Assembly: GCA_963971575.1 (NCBI GenBank)
Contig: OZ020611.1
Coordinates: 8,156,933 to 8,220,932 of the forward strand
DNA from: Liopterus haemorrhoidalis
Lineage: Eukaryota; Arthropoda; Insecta; Coleoptera; Dytiscidae
DNA: 64,000 nt
Reading direction: 5' to 3'
A program made the position numbers and the translations under genes. The stretch's first letter is position 1. Each line of letters opens with the position of its first letter. The notes beneath the pieces were generated by a model. The model was not told where the DNA came from. It ran no database searches and saw nothing but the letters and a program-made list of their open reading frames with translations. Below are positions 54,531-64,000 of the stretch, one piece after another.

Positions 54531-56559
54531 GATGAGAACAAACGACAGTTTAAAGTTGAACTTAATATTTCGGAACTCATCGGAAAAGCAATCATGATAA
54601 CACAAATATTTTCGATTTAGAACCAACATTCTTAAACAACTGTGCGTACTTTTTCAATTGGACTCGTAATAAGACGTTGATAATGATATATATCATGAAA
54701 TCCCAATATGCTTTCTAGGTTTCCATTGAATGATATCACAAAAAAAATTTTGATATAATAAAATAACGCAATTATTACCCCAAACATAGGGAACAACATA
54801 TAGATATATAAAGTGTACTACGCAACACTGAAGAGCATTAATATATTAGAATCAAAATAACCCAAGATGTACAGCAACTTGTAAAACTTCTATCTTAGTA
54901 TATATTTGTTTAATTCTTATTTATTACTGTAACGCCAGCACTTTGCCAGTTAAATCTTCATACTTCGATTAGATATCACTACCTAAAATAAATTACACAT
55001 TAAATAAGTTGCAAAGCTGAACAAAATCAATAAGTTCAATTTTCTAATCGCTAGTATCAGCCTGCCCAAAAGTACCCTGTCGTAATTTAAAGCAATTGAC
55101 AGATCATAGAATAGGTTAAACCACTCCCTGACATCCTCGAACTACACGAGCTGAGTTAATATTTGCAACACACACAAATATATATTACACGTTTGACAAA
55201 TAAGAGGCATCTTAACCTCGGAATAGATGACCAATCAAAAGTATCCTTTCCCTTATTTATAGATAATGGTTTCTTCTATGCGTTTGAAGCCCACTGTTTA
55301 AAACCTACCTTAACCTACCCCAAAACTTGACATTCTGTATATCAGCCCACTCACCATGCCTTCAGCTTACACAAATAGTTTCAGGAGAACTTTGTCATCT
55401 GAAAACCTGAAGCCATAGGTAGATGTGAAGCTTCGTCCTTTTACAGCTACAACAATTAGCTTATTGCCTTGAGTACAGCTACATCCTAAGCCACATTGTA
55501 AACTAGCGACATGAACTAACGTCTTTTATTTATTGTAGTGTTGAGGACCAATTATCTTTGATCAATATTTTTGCGAATCCACCGGTTATTAAACTTAACT
55601 TTAAAACATATAATGAGTGCCAAGTTGTTCAATTCATTCACGTGACTCGAAGAGTAAATTAAAATAATGAACAATTCCTACTGAAATTGACATAGTTTTA
55701 ATAAAGTGAAAATACTGAATTGGAGGTAGAAGGTGCAATTAGATATTCTTATCCAGATGTCACCCATTTTTATTTTTCAGGTTGACCATCACCAAATATG
55801 CGATTAAATAATGTAGAAAAAATTGTTTTAAAAGAAAGAAAAAATATTGTCACAATTATGGTATAATTGTGTTCTAATGTCTCAATTCCTTGAGCGGCCT
55901 TTAGGCTGTGTAGGTCAAGGTTGCTGACATACGGTTTTGGGAATTAAAGAATGTGCAGTGTTGCGTGTTTGTCAACATAAGTTTTGAACTACATTCTAAT
56001 ATGTTGATAAACATTCAATTGTGATGACTATGGTCTATAATTGCTGCCAATAATTACACAAATGAATAATGTTCAAAACAATTGAGGTAGGATCTGACGT
56101 GATAGTGTCCTGGTTAACAGTTATAAAATGGTGTTAGGGAATAGGGTCGTGGTTAGTCATTCTTGGTAGTCAAGTAGTCATTCTTGTGACCAGTCATCAG
56201 TCCGCATCACGCTACCCAAGGACCAGCCCAGCTGTCCGTCACTAAAACGAGATGTGAGTGTTGTCTACAGGGCTTCTCCACGTGTTCGCTTCGTGCGGAT
56301 ACCTGGGGTGGTTCTACCGATCCTGGAGAAGCCGGGACAAGAACGAGACTTACATCAGCTTCTAACGGACAACACCAGCAGCAATTTTGACCAACAATTT
56401 TATTCTGATGTAAATTAATATTATATAGTAAATTTTGTAGAAAAGATTCCGTTCTTGACTTCACCCCGTGACAATATCCTTGCAGGAAAAGTTGCGTTTG
56501 CGCCACAAATGACAATGATACTATTCTAACAGGTTTAAAAGACATTACATTATAATAAC
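54531..56559. other. Unrecognised; GC-richer block near 56.2-56.4 kb
   Basis: No protein homology. The segment 56200-56420 has balanced composition and is open on the minus strand (part of 56207-56677, 156 codons), with CTACCGATCCTGGAGAAGCC; I cannot assign it. Confidence 0.3.
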
Positions 56560-56794
56560 CAGGGTGGCCAGGTCTCAGGGTTTCCGGCCAGAGTCTCAGC
56601 GTTTCCGACCAGAGTCTCAGGGCTCTGTTATAAAATCTCCGGGTTTGTAGTTTGGAGGTGAGGACCTTTTGTGGCACATCACTTATATTTTAGAGGTGAG
56701 CAAAATTGAATAAAATATACTGTATTGTATTTCCATTTTTATTTTTTATTTTTTCATTCTTAGTGTTTACCTCAACTGAAATCTGGTCACCCTG
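56560..56794. mobile_element. 235-bp hAT-type MITE
   Basis: CAGGGTGGCCAG at the left and inverted CAGGGTGACCAGAT at the right, with flanks ATAATAAC (56552-56559) and ATTATAAC (56795-56802) matching at 7 of 8. Just inside the left end a 22-bp unit (TCTCAGGGTTTCCGGCCAGA) repeats two and a half times. CAGGGTG ends and an 8-bp duplication indicate hAT. Confidence 0.88.
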
Positions 56795-56802
56795 ATTATA
56801 AC

Positions 56803-57188
56803 TAGTAAAAAATGTATACGTTTTAAATCAGAGCATTGACAATACATATCCGCATGCAGACCAAGTTCAATAAATTGCGCTAAACTACGCAAAATTTTTA
56901 TGATTGTTCTATATAGACGACAAACTGCGGATAACCACGCCAGTTTAACACAACTCTACGCTTAAACATGATATAAGGATGCAGGTTCTTAAAAAAAAAA
57001 ACAATAATTGCTTGATTGTGCTCAGTCTGGACAATAACCATGGCATACGTTCTTAGGACAAACGTGTGTAAACTGAAACGTTTACAGACACAAGTGAATT
57101 TAGAATCATAACAACAAATTCTCAATCTTACGCTCTTCCACGTGGTTAGAAGTTGCATGGCGTAGTTGAACGCAGGAAGGTGTACTTA
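56803..57188. other. Spacer
   Basis: Nothing recognised. Confidence 0.4.
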
Positions 57189-57190
57189 TA

Positions 57191-57608
57191 GTGTGTTCGG
57201 GTATTCATTCAAAGTTCGATGCAGCGTTGGTGTAGCGTAGGTGCAGAGAACGTGCAGTGTAGGTGTGGAGTAATAACAGAAGTTATCAGAAACCGTATAC
57301 AAACTTGAACAACTCAATAAAAATAATTTAAATTACAAACTATTTCACAAATATTAAGTTATTTTCTGGGTTAAAAACATAAAAATGCGGCAATCCTTCA
57401 CCTTGTAAACTGCGCATGCCTTCTCTCTTTTTCATACTTTACCGAGGTTGGTCTTATAATTCACTATTCCCTCTAAAAGTTCCACGCACCATCAAGCCCA
57501 ATGCTGTTAGGAGTTACCATTTGAATACCTGAAATCTGCTTGGAGTCAACACTGGAATATCAAGCGAAAGAGCACAAAGGATAAAGAGATACGAATACCC
57601 GAACTCAC
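57191..57608. mobile_element. 418-bp MITE with TA duplication
   Basis: GTGTGTTCGGGTATTCATTC at the left is inverted at the right as GTGAGTTCGGGTATTCGTAT. TA lies on both sides (57189-57190, 57609-57610). No transposase. The TA duplication suggests Tc1/mariner mobilisation. Confidence 0.75.
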
Positions 57609-57610
57609 TA

Positions 57611-59080
57611 TTAGTCTGGATGTGGTATTCTTTTGGAGTACGCAGGAATAGAACTATTATAAAATTATTGTCAAGAAGTCCACAATGAGTTAATAGAAAT
57701 ATGGCTCGGTCAGACGCAACAGTTCCATTGCCACCGCACAAGCAAATAAGGCGCAGGTCTGATTTTTTAAATTTTACCCCACCTGGCCCGTTAGGACAGG
57801 GCTCAACACCAAATTGAAGCCGAAAATTTAAAAAAATTATTCAGTCATACTCCTCCCTAGCCCGAAAGTTTTATCTCAGCCCGAATGAAACTTGACAAGA
57901 AAAATAATTATATTAAAATGATGAAAATTTGTTTACAAATCATTATTATGAAAAACGCATTTCCATATTGTACGAATTACCCTGTCCTTGGAGTAGGATG
58001 ATCCGTCAGATCTACAATGTTTAATAGTTTGTCCAAGAAAAACTGTTTTAAATAGCAGATTTTAAATAGATTTGCAATAATAGTCTTCACCCGGCTCAGG
58101 CCTGAAAAAATTCTCGAGATCGAGGATTAGGTATAGAACATACCATATTAATTTTGAAGATCGGCATAAAACAATTATCCCGTATAACTATAATCACATT
58201 GTTAAACTACAAAAGAACTAGGCTTCATGTTTACAACCACGTTGTAAACAGTCAACGGTCAGTGGCGCAGGGATGTTTGTTTTTGTTAATCCTTTAAGTA
58301 AGATGCGTAATAAGAAAAACTAATCCCTACGGCTATGAGTTGACACGCCTAGTTATATCACTTCTATTGTAATTTTATGAGTTCCCTAACTTTTATTATT
58401 TTATTGCGATTTTCAAAACTAATATGGTACGGACTTTAGTACCTAGACTCTCGGACCGCGTTTGCACGTTTGTGTAGAAACAAAGGTCTCTACAGGTGCA
58501 ATAGTGGAAGAATAAAAGACTTCTTGCAAAGAAAATAACGAGTGCAGAATGAGAATTATAAGCTGCCTGAATTCTATTCGCGACAAAAGTTGGGTAAGAA
58601 GACAGCAATTTTTAATTATTACAATGTTTTTCTTCTTCCTACCGATCATGAACCTTAAATTATTCTTTAGATTTTGTTGGAAAATCTAAAAATTCTTGTT
58701 ACATCTTATTATTTGTTGAATTAAATCACATAATTTAACATGATCACTATTTGGGAATACATACTTCTCATATATTTAAAAAAAAATCTAATTTGTACAA
58801 AAGTACAACTAGAGAATTTGTCTGTGCTAATGTTGAATCTTGATAATACTTTCAAATTTAAATATGTTTAGTAACTCTATTCTTCATCATAATGTAATCC
58901 CTATAATTTTCACAGAAATCGCTAGTTGCTCTAGTAAAAGACCTTTAACCAAAAATGATTACAGTTAAAAGATAAATATCTAGAAACTAAATAAATCTAT
59001 AAGTGAATACCTATAAGTGAATAAAACTTAGTTGGGCAGAAAATGATACATTACAAGATATCACCATCTGCCGGCCGAAT
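57611..59080. other. Unrecognised
   Basis: No gene, repeat or terminal structure that I can support. Confidence 0.35.
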
Positions 59081-59610
59081 TTGTTATCAGTATACTTAAC
59101 ACACTTCTTTAAGCCATTTTTAATTCCCACCAATTTTCTTAATGAAATTTGCCCATCTTAGCAAGTGATCTACCTGCGAGTAGGGTTTATTTATGTACAT
59201 TCGAGATTTTTTTGTCCACATATAATCCACCAATCTAACAACATAACTGGTCCATTGTTATCAGTATAGTTAACACACTTCTTTAAGCCATTTTTAATTC
59301 CCACCAATTTTCTTAATGAAATTTGCCCATATAGCAAGCGATCTACCTTTATTCCGAGTAGAGTTTATTTATGTACATTCGAGATTTTTTTGTCCACATA
59401 TAGTCCACCAATCTAACAACATAACTGGTCCATTGTTATCAGTATAGTTAACACACTTCTTTAAGCCATTTTTAATTCCCACCAATTTTCTTAATGAAAT
59501 TTGCCCATATAGCAAGCGATCTACCTTTATTCCGAGTAGAGTTTATTTATGTACATTCGAGATTTTTTTTGTCCACATATAATCCGCCAATCTAGCAAAA
59601 TAACTGATTT
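59081..59610 (+). repeat. Three tandem copies of a ~176-bp unit
   Basis: TTGTTATCAGTATA begins copies at 59081, 59255 and 59433 (periods 174 and 178). Each includes AATTCCCACCAATTTTCTTA and ends CATAACTGGTCCA or a variant. The second and third copies are almost identical, so the array grew recently. Confidence 0.93.
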
Positions 59611-59701
59611 CCATTAAAGATTTGCTACTCTTTCCGTTAAACAATTTAAATTTTTACGAGCTGGCATACAGTCTGACGGGTACCTACCAGAATACCATCA
59701 T

Positions 59702-59906
59702 AGGGTACGCGCATAGTGAAAGCTGGTTGCTGGTAGCTGCCAGCGCTGGCGCAGGTCAGCCTGCGAGCAGGAATATCCTGTGTTATCAATTATACCAGGC
59801 ATACTACAGGCTGACGCTGGTTTTCAAGAGCTGGCTGCCTGCACAAACCAGCGTCAGTAAGAAGCTACCAGCAACCAGCAGCCAGCTTTCACTATGCGCA
59901 TACACT
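59702..59906. mobile_element. MITE of the AGGGTACGCG family, copy 3
   Basis: AGGGTACGCGCATAGTGAAA at the left and a slightly diverged inverted copy at the right (AGTGTATGCGCATAGTGAAA). The interior has the same CTGCCAGCGCTGG blocks as the copies at 1633 and 43683. Confidence 0.85.
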
Positions 59907-61780
59907 CGTATGTAAGAGTAATTATCGAGAAAGTAAGTTGCTTCCAAATATTACCACTGTAGTGTTGCAGTCGCAATGATACACAAGCGTGCTAAATTTG
60001 ATTCGTTGTAAGGCACTTACGCCATTTTTAGACATTCCAGCAGTTTCATGCTATTGAAGGGAATAATAGAACGAACAGATGATTCACCATAACTTAATTT
60101 TCCCTGCATTTTCCAATAATTTCAAATAAACCATTAACTTGGGGTTTACATCACAACTTTCTACGATGGACGGATACAACACCTGATGCCCCGATCTGAC
60201 GAGTGCCTGAACAACATCGGAAACAACATCGAAAACCAGTGCAAGGTACGTCAATTATCAATAAAAATGATTTAAAAGAATATTCTGGTGTTTTATTAGG
60301 CCATCAAGTCTTACTTTCTGAATATCCTTCCTATTATGATAGAATATTGGCGACTGAAAAAAGAAAAAATCATACATAAGATATGGAATGGAAGAGTAGA
60401 TTGATCAGATATCTTGAATGAATTTGTCATCAAAGTATCAATACCTGATATGAAAAATGGATCCATTTAGCACATAAAAAAATCCACGCTAAAATGAATA
60501 CCATACCGAGGATGGTGCCCTTTTAAAGATATTTAAATTTTAAAGAATGGTAAATTTTTAGCATTTTAGTGTAATCTTTCCCAAATAATATAGATTCTCT
60601 TAATTAATTAAAAGCATGATTCCTTTAAATTATTTAAGAGATCCTCCTCTGAATTATTCGTATTACTATTATCAACATTTACTTTATAACTTATGTTTTA
60701 TTTACTTGCTATTATTTTCACCTTATTGTGGCTATGTATGACCCTCTATAAAGTAACTGCTTAAACATATTAAGTAATATATTTATATAAAATACATTTC
60801 TTGCACTGTGTAATTTGTAACAACTAATTTTTACTAATTGTTGCAATGAACAATTGGTCCAAATTTTTTGAATGAAACATAAAAACATAAAATTTATTAC
60901 AAACCCCACAATTATTTCTCCATTCAATTAACTATGAAAAATTACTAGAAGAAATTTTACGCATCGCGCAAAAATAATTTACAGATACTTAAAATATTCA
61001 AAATCATTTTTCCCATTTTTAAAAGTAATAGAAAATTAAGACCTATTAAAAAACTCCAAAGACAATATAAATTGAGTTTTGAAAAAGTTTATAAAGGCCT
61101 AATAAAAAGTAATGTTATATTTTATTTAACAACAAATATTATATCTAACAACATATTAGTAATATAAAAGTTAATAATTGAAGAAAATCAGCTCTAGTAA
61201 GTCCCAAATAAGATACATAGAATACATAATTTTAAATGTTAAATTATAATGTTAAATTACTAAAAGAGAGCAACAAAAAAAAAAAAAAAAAAAAATTGGG
61301 CATGCCAGGAGACATAAATATGAAAAAAATATTGTAAACACTTCTTAATAACAACTTCAGTCCTCTCTCCAACATCATATTAGACTTGATTCCTTTAAAA
61401 ACTTGCTCTCAGTTACTTACAAACACATAATTCCAAAAAATCTTGAATAACGTAAATTCCCTTTTTACCTTCACTTACTCATTAAGTTCTACACATGGAT
61501 TTCAATTTTGTAACTACTGTTATTACTGAAGATTTACCGCGTACAGCCGAAATTTACATTTAGTAATTTAATAAAAGAAGTGCAGAAAAGCTATAAAGTT
61601 CTTAAAATTGTAAAAGCTAGTTTGACAAACGATTGAAGTGTCATATATTGGTTAAATTCAACCAACTATTTACGTAGCTATTAACTTATGTTCTTTTACC
61701 GGTTTAGCTATGCAAAAGTATACACTAGTATGCCACTAAAACGCGAAAGTCGGATTTTTGCTTCAATGAGTTTATTCTAG
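59907..61780. other. Unrecognised
   Basis: A short frame MPRSDECLNNIGNNIENQCK (60187-60246) ends at a strong donor-like AAG/GTACGT, but no acceptor or second exon was found. Poly-A run at about 61270-61293. Confidence 0.3.
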
Positions 61781-61920
61781 CTGGGTTCGGGAAGCAAGCT
61801 CGGAGTGCTTCGAGTCACTCTGTTTAATTCCAGAGCCTCAACGCGTTTAGGCCTTTTCTCGAGCCATCTTGAATTAAACAGAGTGGCTCGGAGCAGTCCG
61901 AGCTTGCTTCCCGAACCCAG
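61781..61920. mobile_element. 140-bp GC-rich palindromic MITE
   Basis: CTGGGTTCGGGAAGCAAGCT at the left is perfectly inverted at the right. The match continues with few mismatches for about 57 bp on each side, leaving only some 25 bp in the middle. It is far more GC-rich than its surroundings. No clear target duplication. Confidence 0.85.
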
Positions 61921-64000
61921 TTTCTTTCTACTGGCATGTACTGTAAGAATTCAGCCGTTCAAATCGTCATAAAACATACAATGACAAAATTCGGAGTTAA
62001 AAGATGTATTAAGCGTTTTATGCTAAGTATATGTCTTGGAGATATTATACAATACAAAATACTCGCATACTCAGTAAATCTAGTACTATTAATGTTCTTC
62101 AACATTACTACATATTAAAATGAGTTTTTGGTTATGTAACTAAAAGAACTGATGGTCGATTGACAAAAAACAACTCTGAATAGAGTAAACATGGTATAGT
62201 TCAAGAGTATCCTGATGATGATCGATCGACAGAGAACTGATAAACAAATAAGTATCTACTTCACATACTATGTAACACCAATAACGTATTTGCTCTACTC
62301 TTACCAATGTACGTCCGTAGTTTCTATCTTCATTTGTTATATTTGAATATATTCAGATAAACGTATGTTTTTGTATCTGAATTACTGGTGCGGCAGCAGT
62401 GTCAAGGATGACTTAAACAGTCATATTTCTTTTTCAATATCCGAACGAATGGTATTGATTAATTTTGAGTACTTCCTCGCTTGAGCCATATGCTCTTTTT
62501 ACCCGTGACCAACCCGTGGCCAACTTCTCCTCAAGTATACAGGAGAAACTGCAATGACAGGAGAGACGAGATTATAAAAGCATGAAAACAGTGGAACAGA
62601 ATACTCAGCAAACGGCTAGCAAGCACTATTTAGAGTGAATTCTCTAGGGATGCATATATAGATTGACACAATTAACAGTCATGATAAAAAAATCTAACGT
62701 TTCGCTCGATGCAATGAAATGTTTGTAGTCGCATTATAACACTGAATATATACAGCACAGTATATTAAGTAAAAATACTGCGATATTGCAAAATAATGAC
62801 GAGATATTAAGCTTTCATTTGGTTAATAATAATACCAATAAAAATTCAATGAAAATCATGGTTAAAATATTCATAATGCTAGCAATTTTCAATTTAGGCT
62901 TAGAATTAGTAGTAGTTTAGTTTATGAGTTATAGAACTGTATTCTATAGTTGACAAAAATCATCGTTACTTGGCAGTCGCTAATAGAATCGTGTTATTGG
63001 CAACGACAGAATAGATTTCTATTAATCATATCACCACTGAATTTGACATAGAATAAGTGGTTGTTTAATACTTAATAACACCATACTTACCCAACCGGTT
63101 AGCCATACTTAAATTCGGATAAACGTATGTATGTTTTTTACTCGCAGCAGCGGTAGTAGTGACTAGAGCAATACCCAATATGGGTATTGAAGACATAAAG
63201 GATGCCTAACTACACCTGATTTGTTAGTTAGTTGCCGACTTTGTTTCCTGTGATCGACAAGAGTGGCGTTTCAAAATCATAAAAACGAACCTTGCGCCAA
63301 ATAAAAAACGCAAAGAAGAATATGAGTACAGAAGATTTGACTAAGGAACTGTTTATGTAGTGGCGGTGATAAACGATATAAGTGGTGATATTAACGAAGC
63401 ATTGATATACAAAGCATTGATTTATATGTAAGTGTTAATAATGAAGCAACGGGCAGGGCTTAGGTTTGTGGCTGGGTAACGATAAAAGCATCGATAAGGA
63501 AAAATATGCATTTCTACGCTCTTATCGACAAAAAAATTGAACGTTGCAAGGGCAGCGAATTAATTGTAGAAATATTTGCATATATTTAAAAAGAAAAAAC
63601 GTGGATACTTCAAGTTATTGTATAAATGATGTACGCTATCTCGCTTAGTATTAATAAGATGTACGGAATGCTGATGTTTTCTAGTCAGACATTTTCCAAC
63701 ATACCATTTTGCAGCGTTTGAAGTTAATAATTCTTCTTCTAAATAATTTTTCAAAGCGGTTTACGTCAGTTAACAGCTAGAACTATACTATCATCAAATC
63801 TCCACCATTAAGACATAAAATTAAATAGGCTTTTTTAGTATTTATCGCCGCTTCAACAAAAACGCAACCTTGGGCAGGGATCCCACAACCCTTTTACATC
63901 GCTAGTCGAATTTGGTAACAAAAATATTTGATGGGTAATACTACCTTTTCCAATTTATGTTTCTCCATTCCTAAGTTCTGCCAAAGGGCTTCTTATCCTA
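61921..64000. other. Unrecognised, with a short dispersed repeat
   Basis: GATAAACGTATGT followed by GCAGCAG occurs at about 62355-62400 and 63118-63150, a pair of direct repeats. The rest, to the window end, shows no supported feature. Confidence 0.4.

Noticed and set aside
56207..56677. 156-codon minus-strand open frame as a host gene
   Set aside because: Half of it runs through the hAT MITE and its 22-bp repeats; no recognisable domain.
60187..60246. Exon ending in a strong donor (AAG/GTACGT)
   Set aside because: A stop lies just upstream in frame, no acceptor is present and the 20-codon peptide is unrecognised; too weak to list as a gene.

Overview
The window looks like intergenic or intronic DNA from an insect-type animal genome. 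It is very AT-rich, and no open reading frame reads as a complete host protein. Almost every protein-like stretch is a decayed piece of a transposable element of kinds common in arthropods: mariner/Tc1, hAT, PIF/Harbinger, and several LINE clades (CR1/L2-like, RTE-like, Jockey-like). Also present are tRNA-headed SINEs, MITEs and short CCTAA-containing repeats. I see no bacterial operon, CRISPR array, rRNA or functional tRNA gene. The species cannot be fixed from sequence alone.

Layout. 1-4.1 kb: MITEs and hairpins. 4.2-8 kb: a mariner element (4156-5085) with TA duplications, a Tc1 helix-turn-helix scrap, a CR1/L2-like LINE (5790-7230) split by another repeat, an RTE-like LINE tail and a second Tc1 scrap. 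8-15 kb: mostly unrecognised AT-rich DNA plus an LTR-like repeat (13145-13706). 15.5-17.6 kb: a foldback structure made of inverted arrays of a TTCGATAAA unit, next to a second long inverted-repeat element. 18.5-31.9 kb: a (TA)n tract, a TA-flanked MITE, SINEs, a LINE tail, a 300-bp tandem array whose unit carries a MITE, an 81-bp hAT-type MITE with a perfect 8-bp duplication, and a DNA transposon with a DDE transposase remnant (29422-30818). 32-39.4 kb: a CpG-rich promoter-like block beside a possible signal-peptide first exon, an RTE LINE, two hAT-like elements with 8-bp duplications (one holding a dead Tc1 transposase), a candidate hammerhead ribozyme, a Harbinger remnant, a Jockey-type LINE tail and a second LTR-like repeat. 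40-46 kb: LINE and Penelope-like scraps, an internally deleted mariner, a TTAA-flanked long-TIR element and a SINE. 47-64 kb: a Harbinger derivative, a hAT element with a dimerisation-domain remnant, a mariner with a nested MITE, a LINE tail, several MITEs and a 3-copy tandem repeat; the last 2 kb are largely featureless.

The main interest is structural: a hammerhead-ribozyme fold near 36.9 kb, the foldback element at 15.6-16.4 kb, the MITE-bearing tandem array at 23.1-23.9 kb, twin palindromes at 31.85 kb, and two possible host exons (27519-27619 on +, 32253-32304 on -). No working gene set can be assembled; the transposase and reverse-transcriptase remnants are all frameshifted, truncated or internally deleted.
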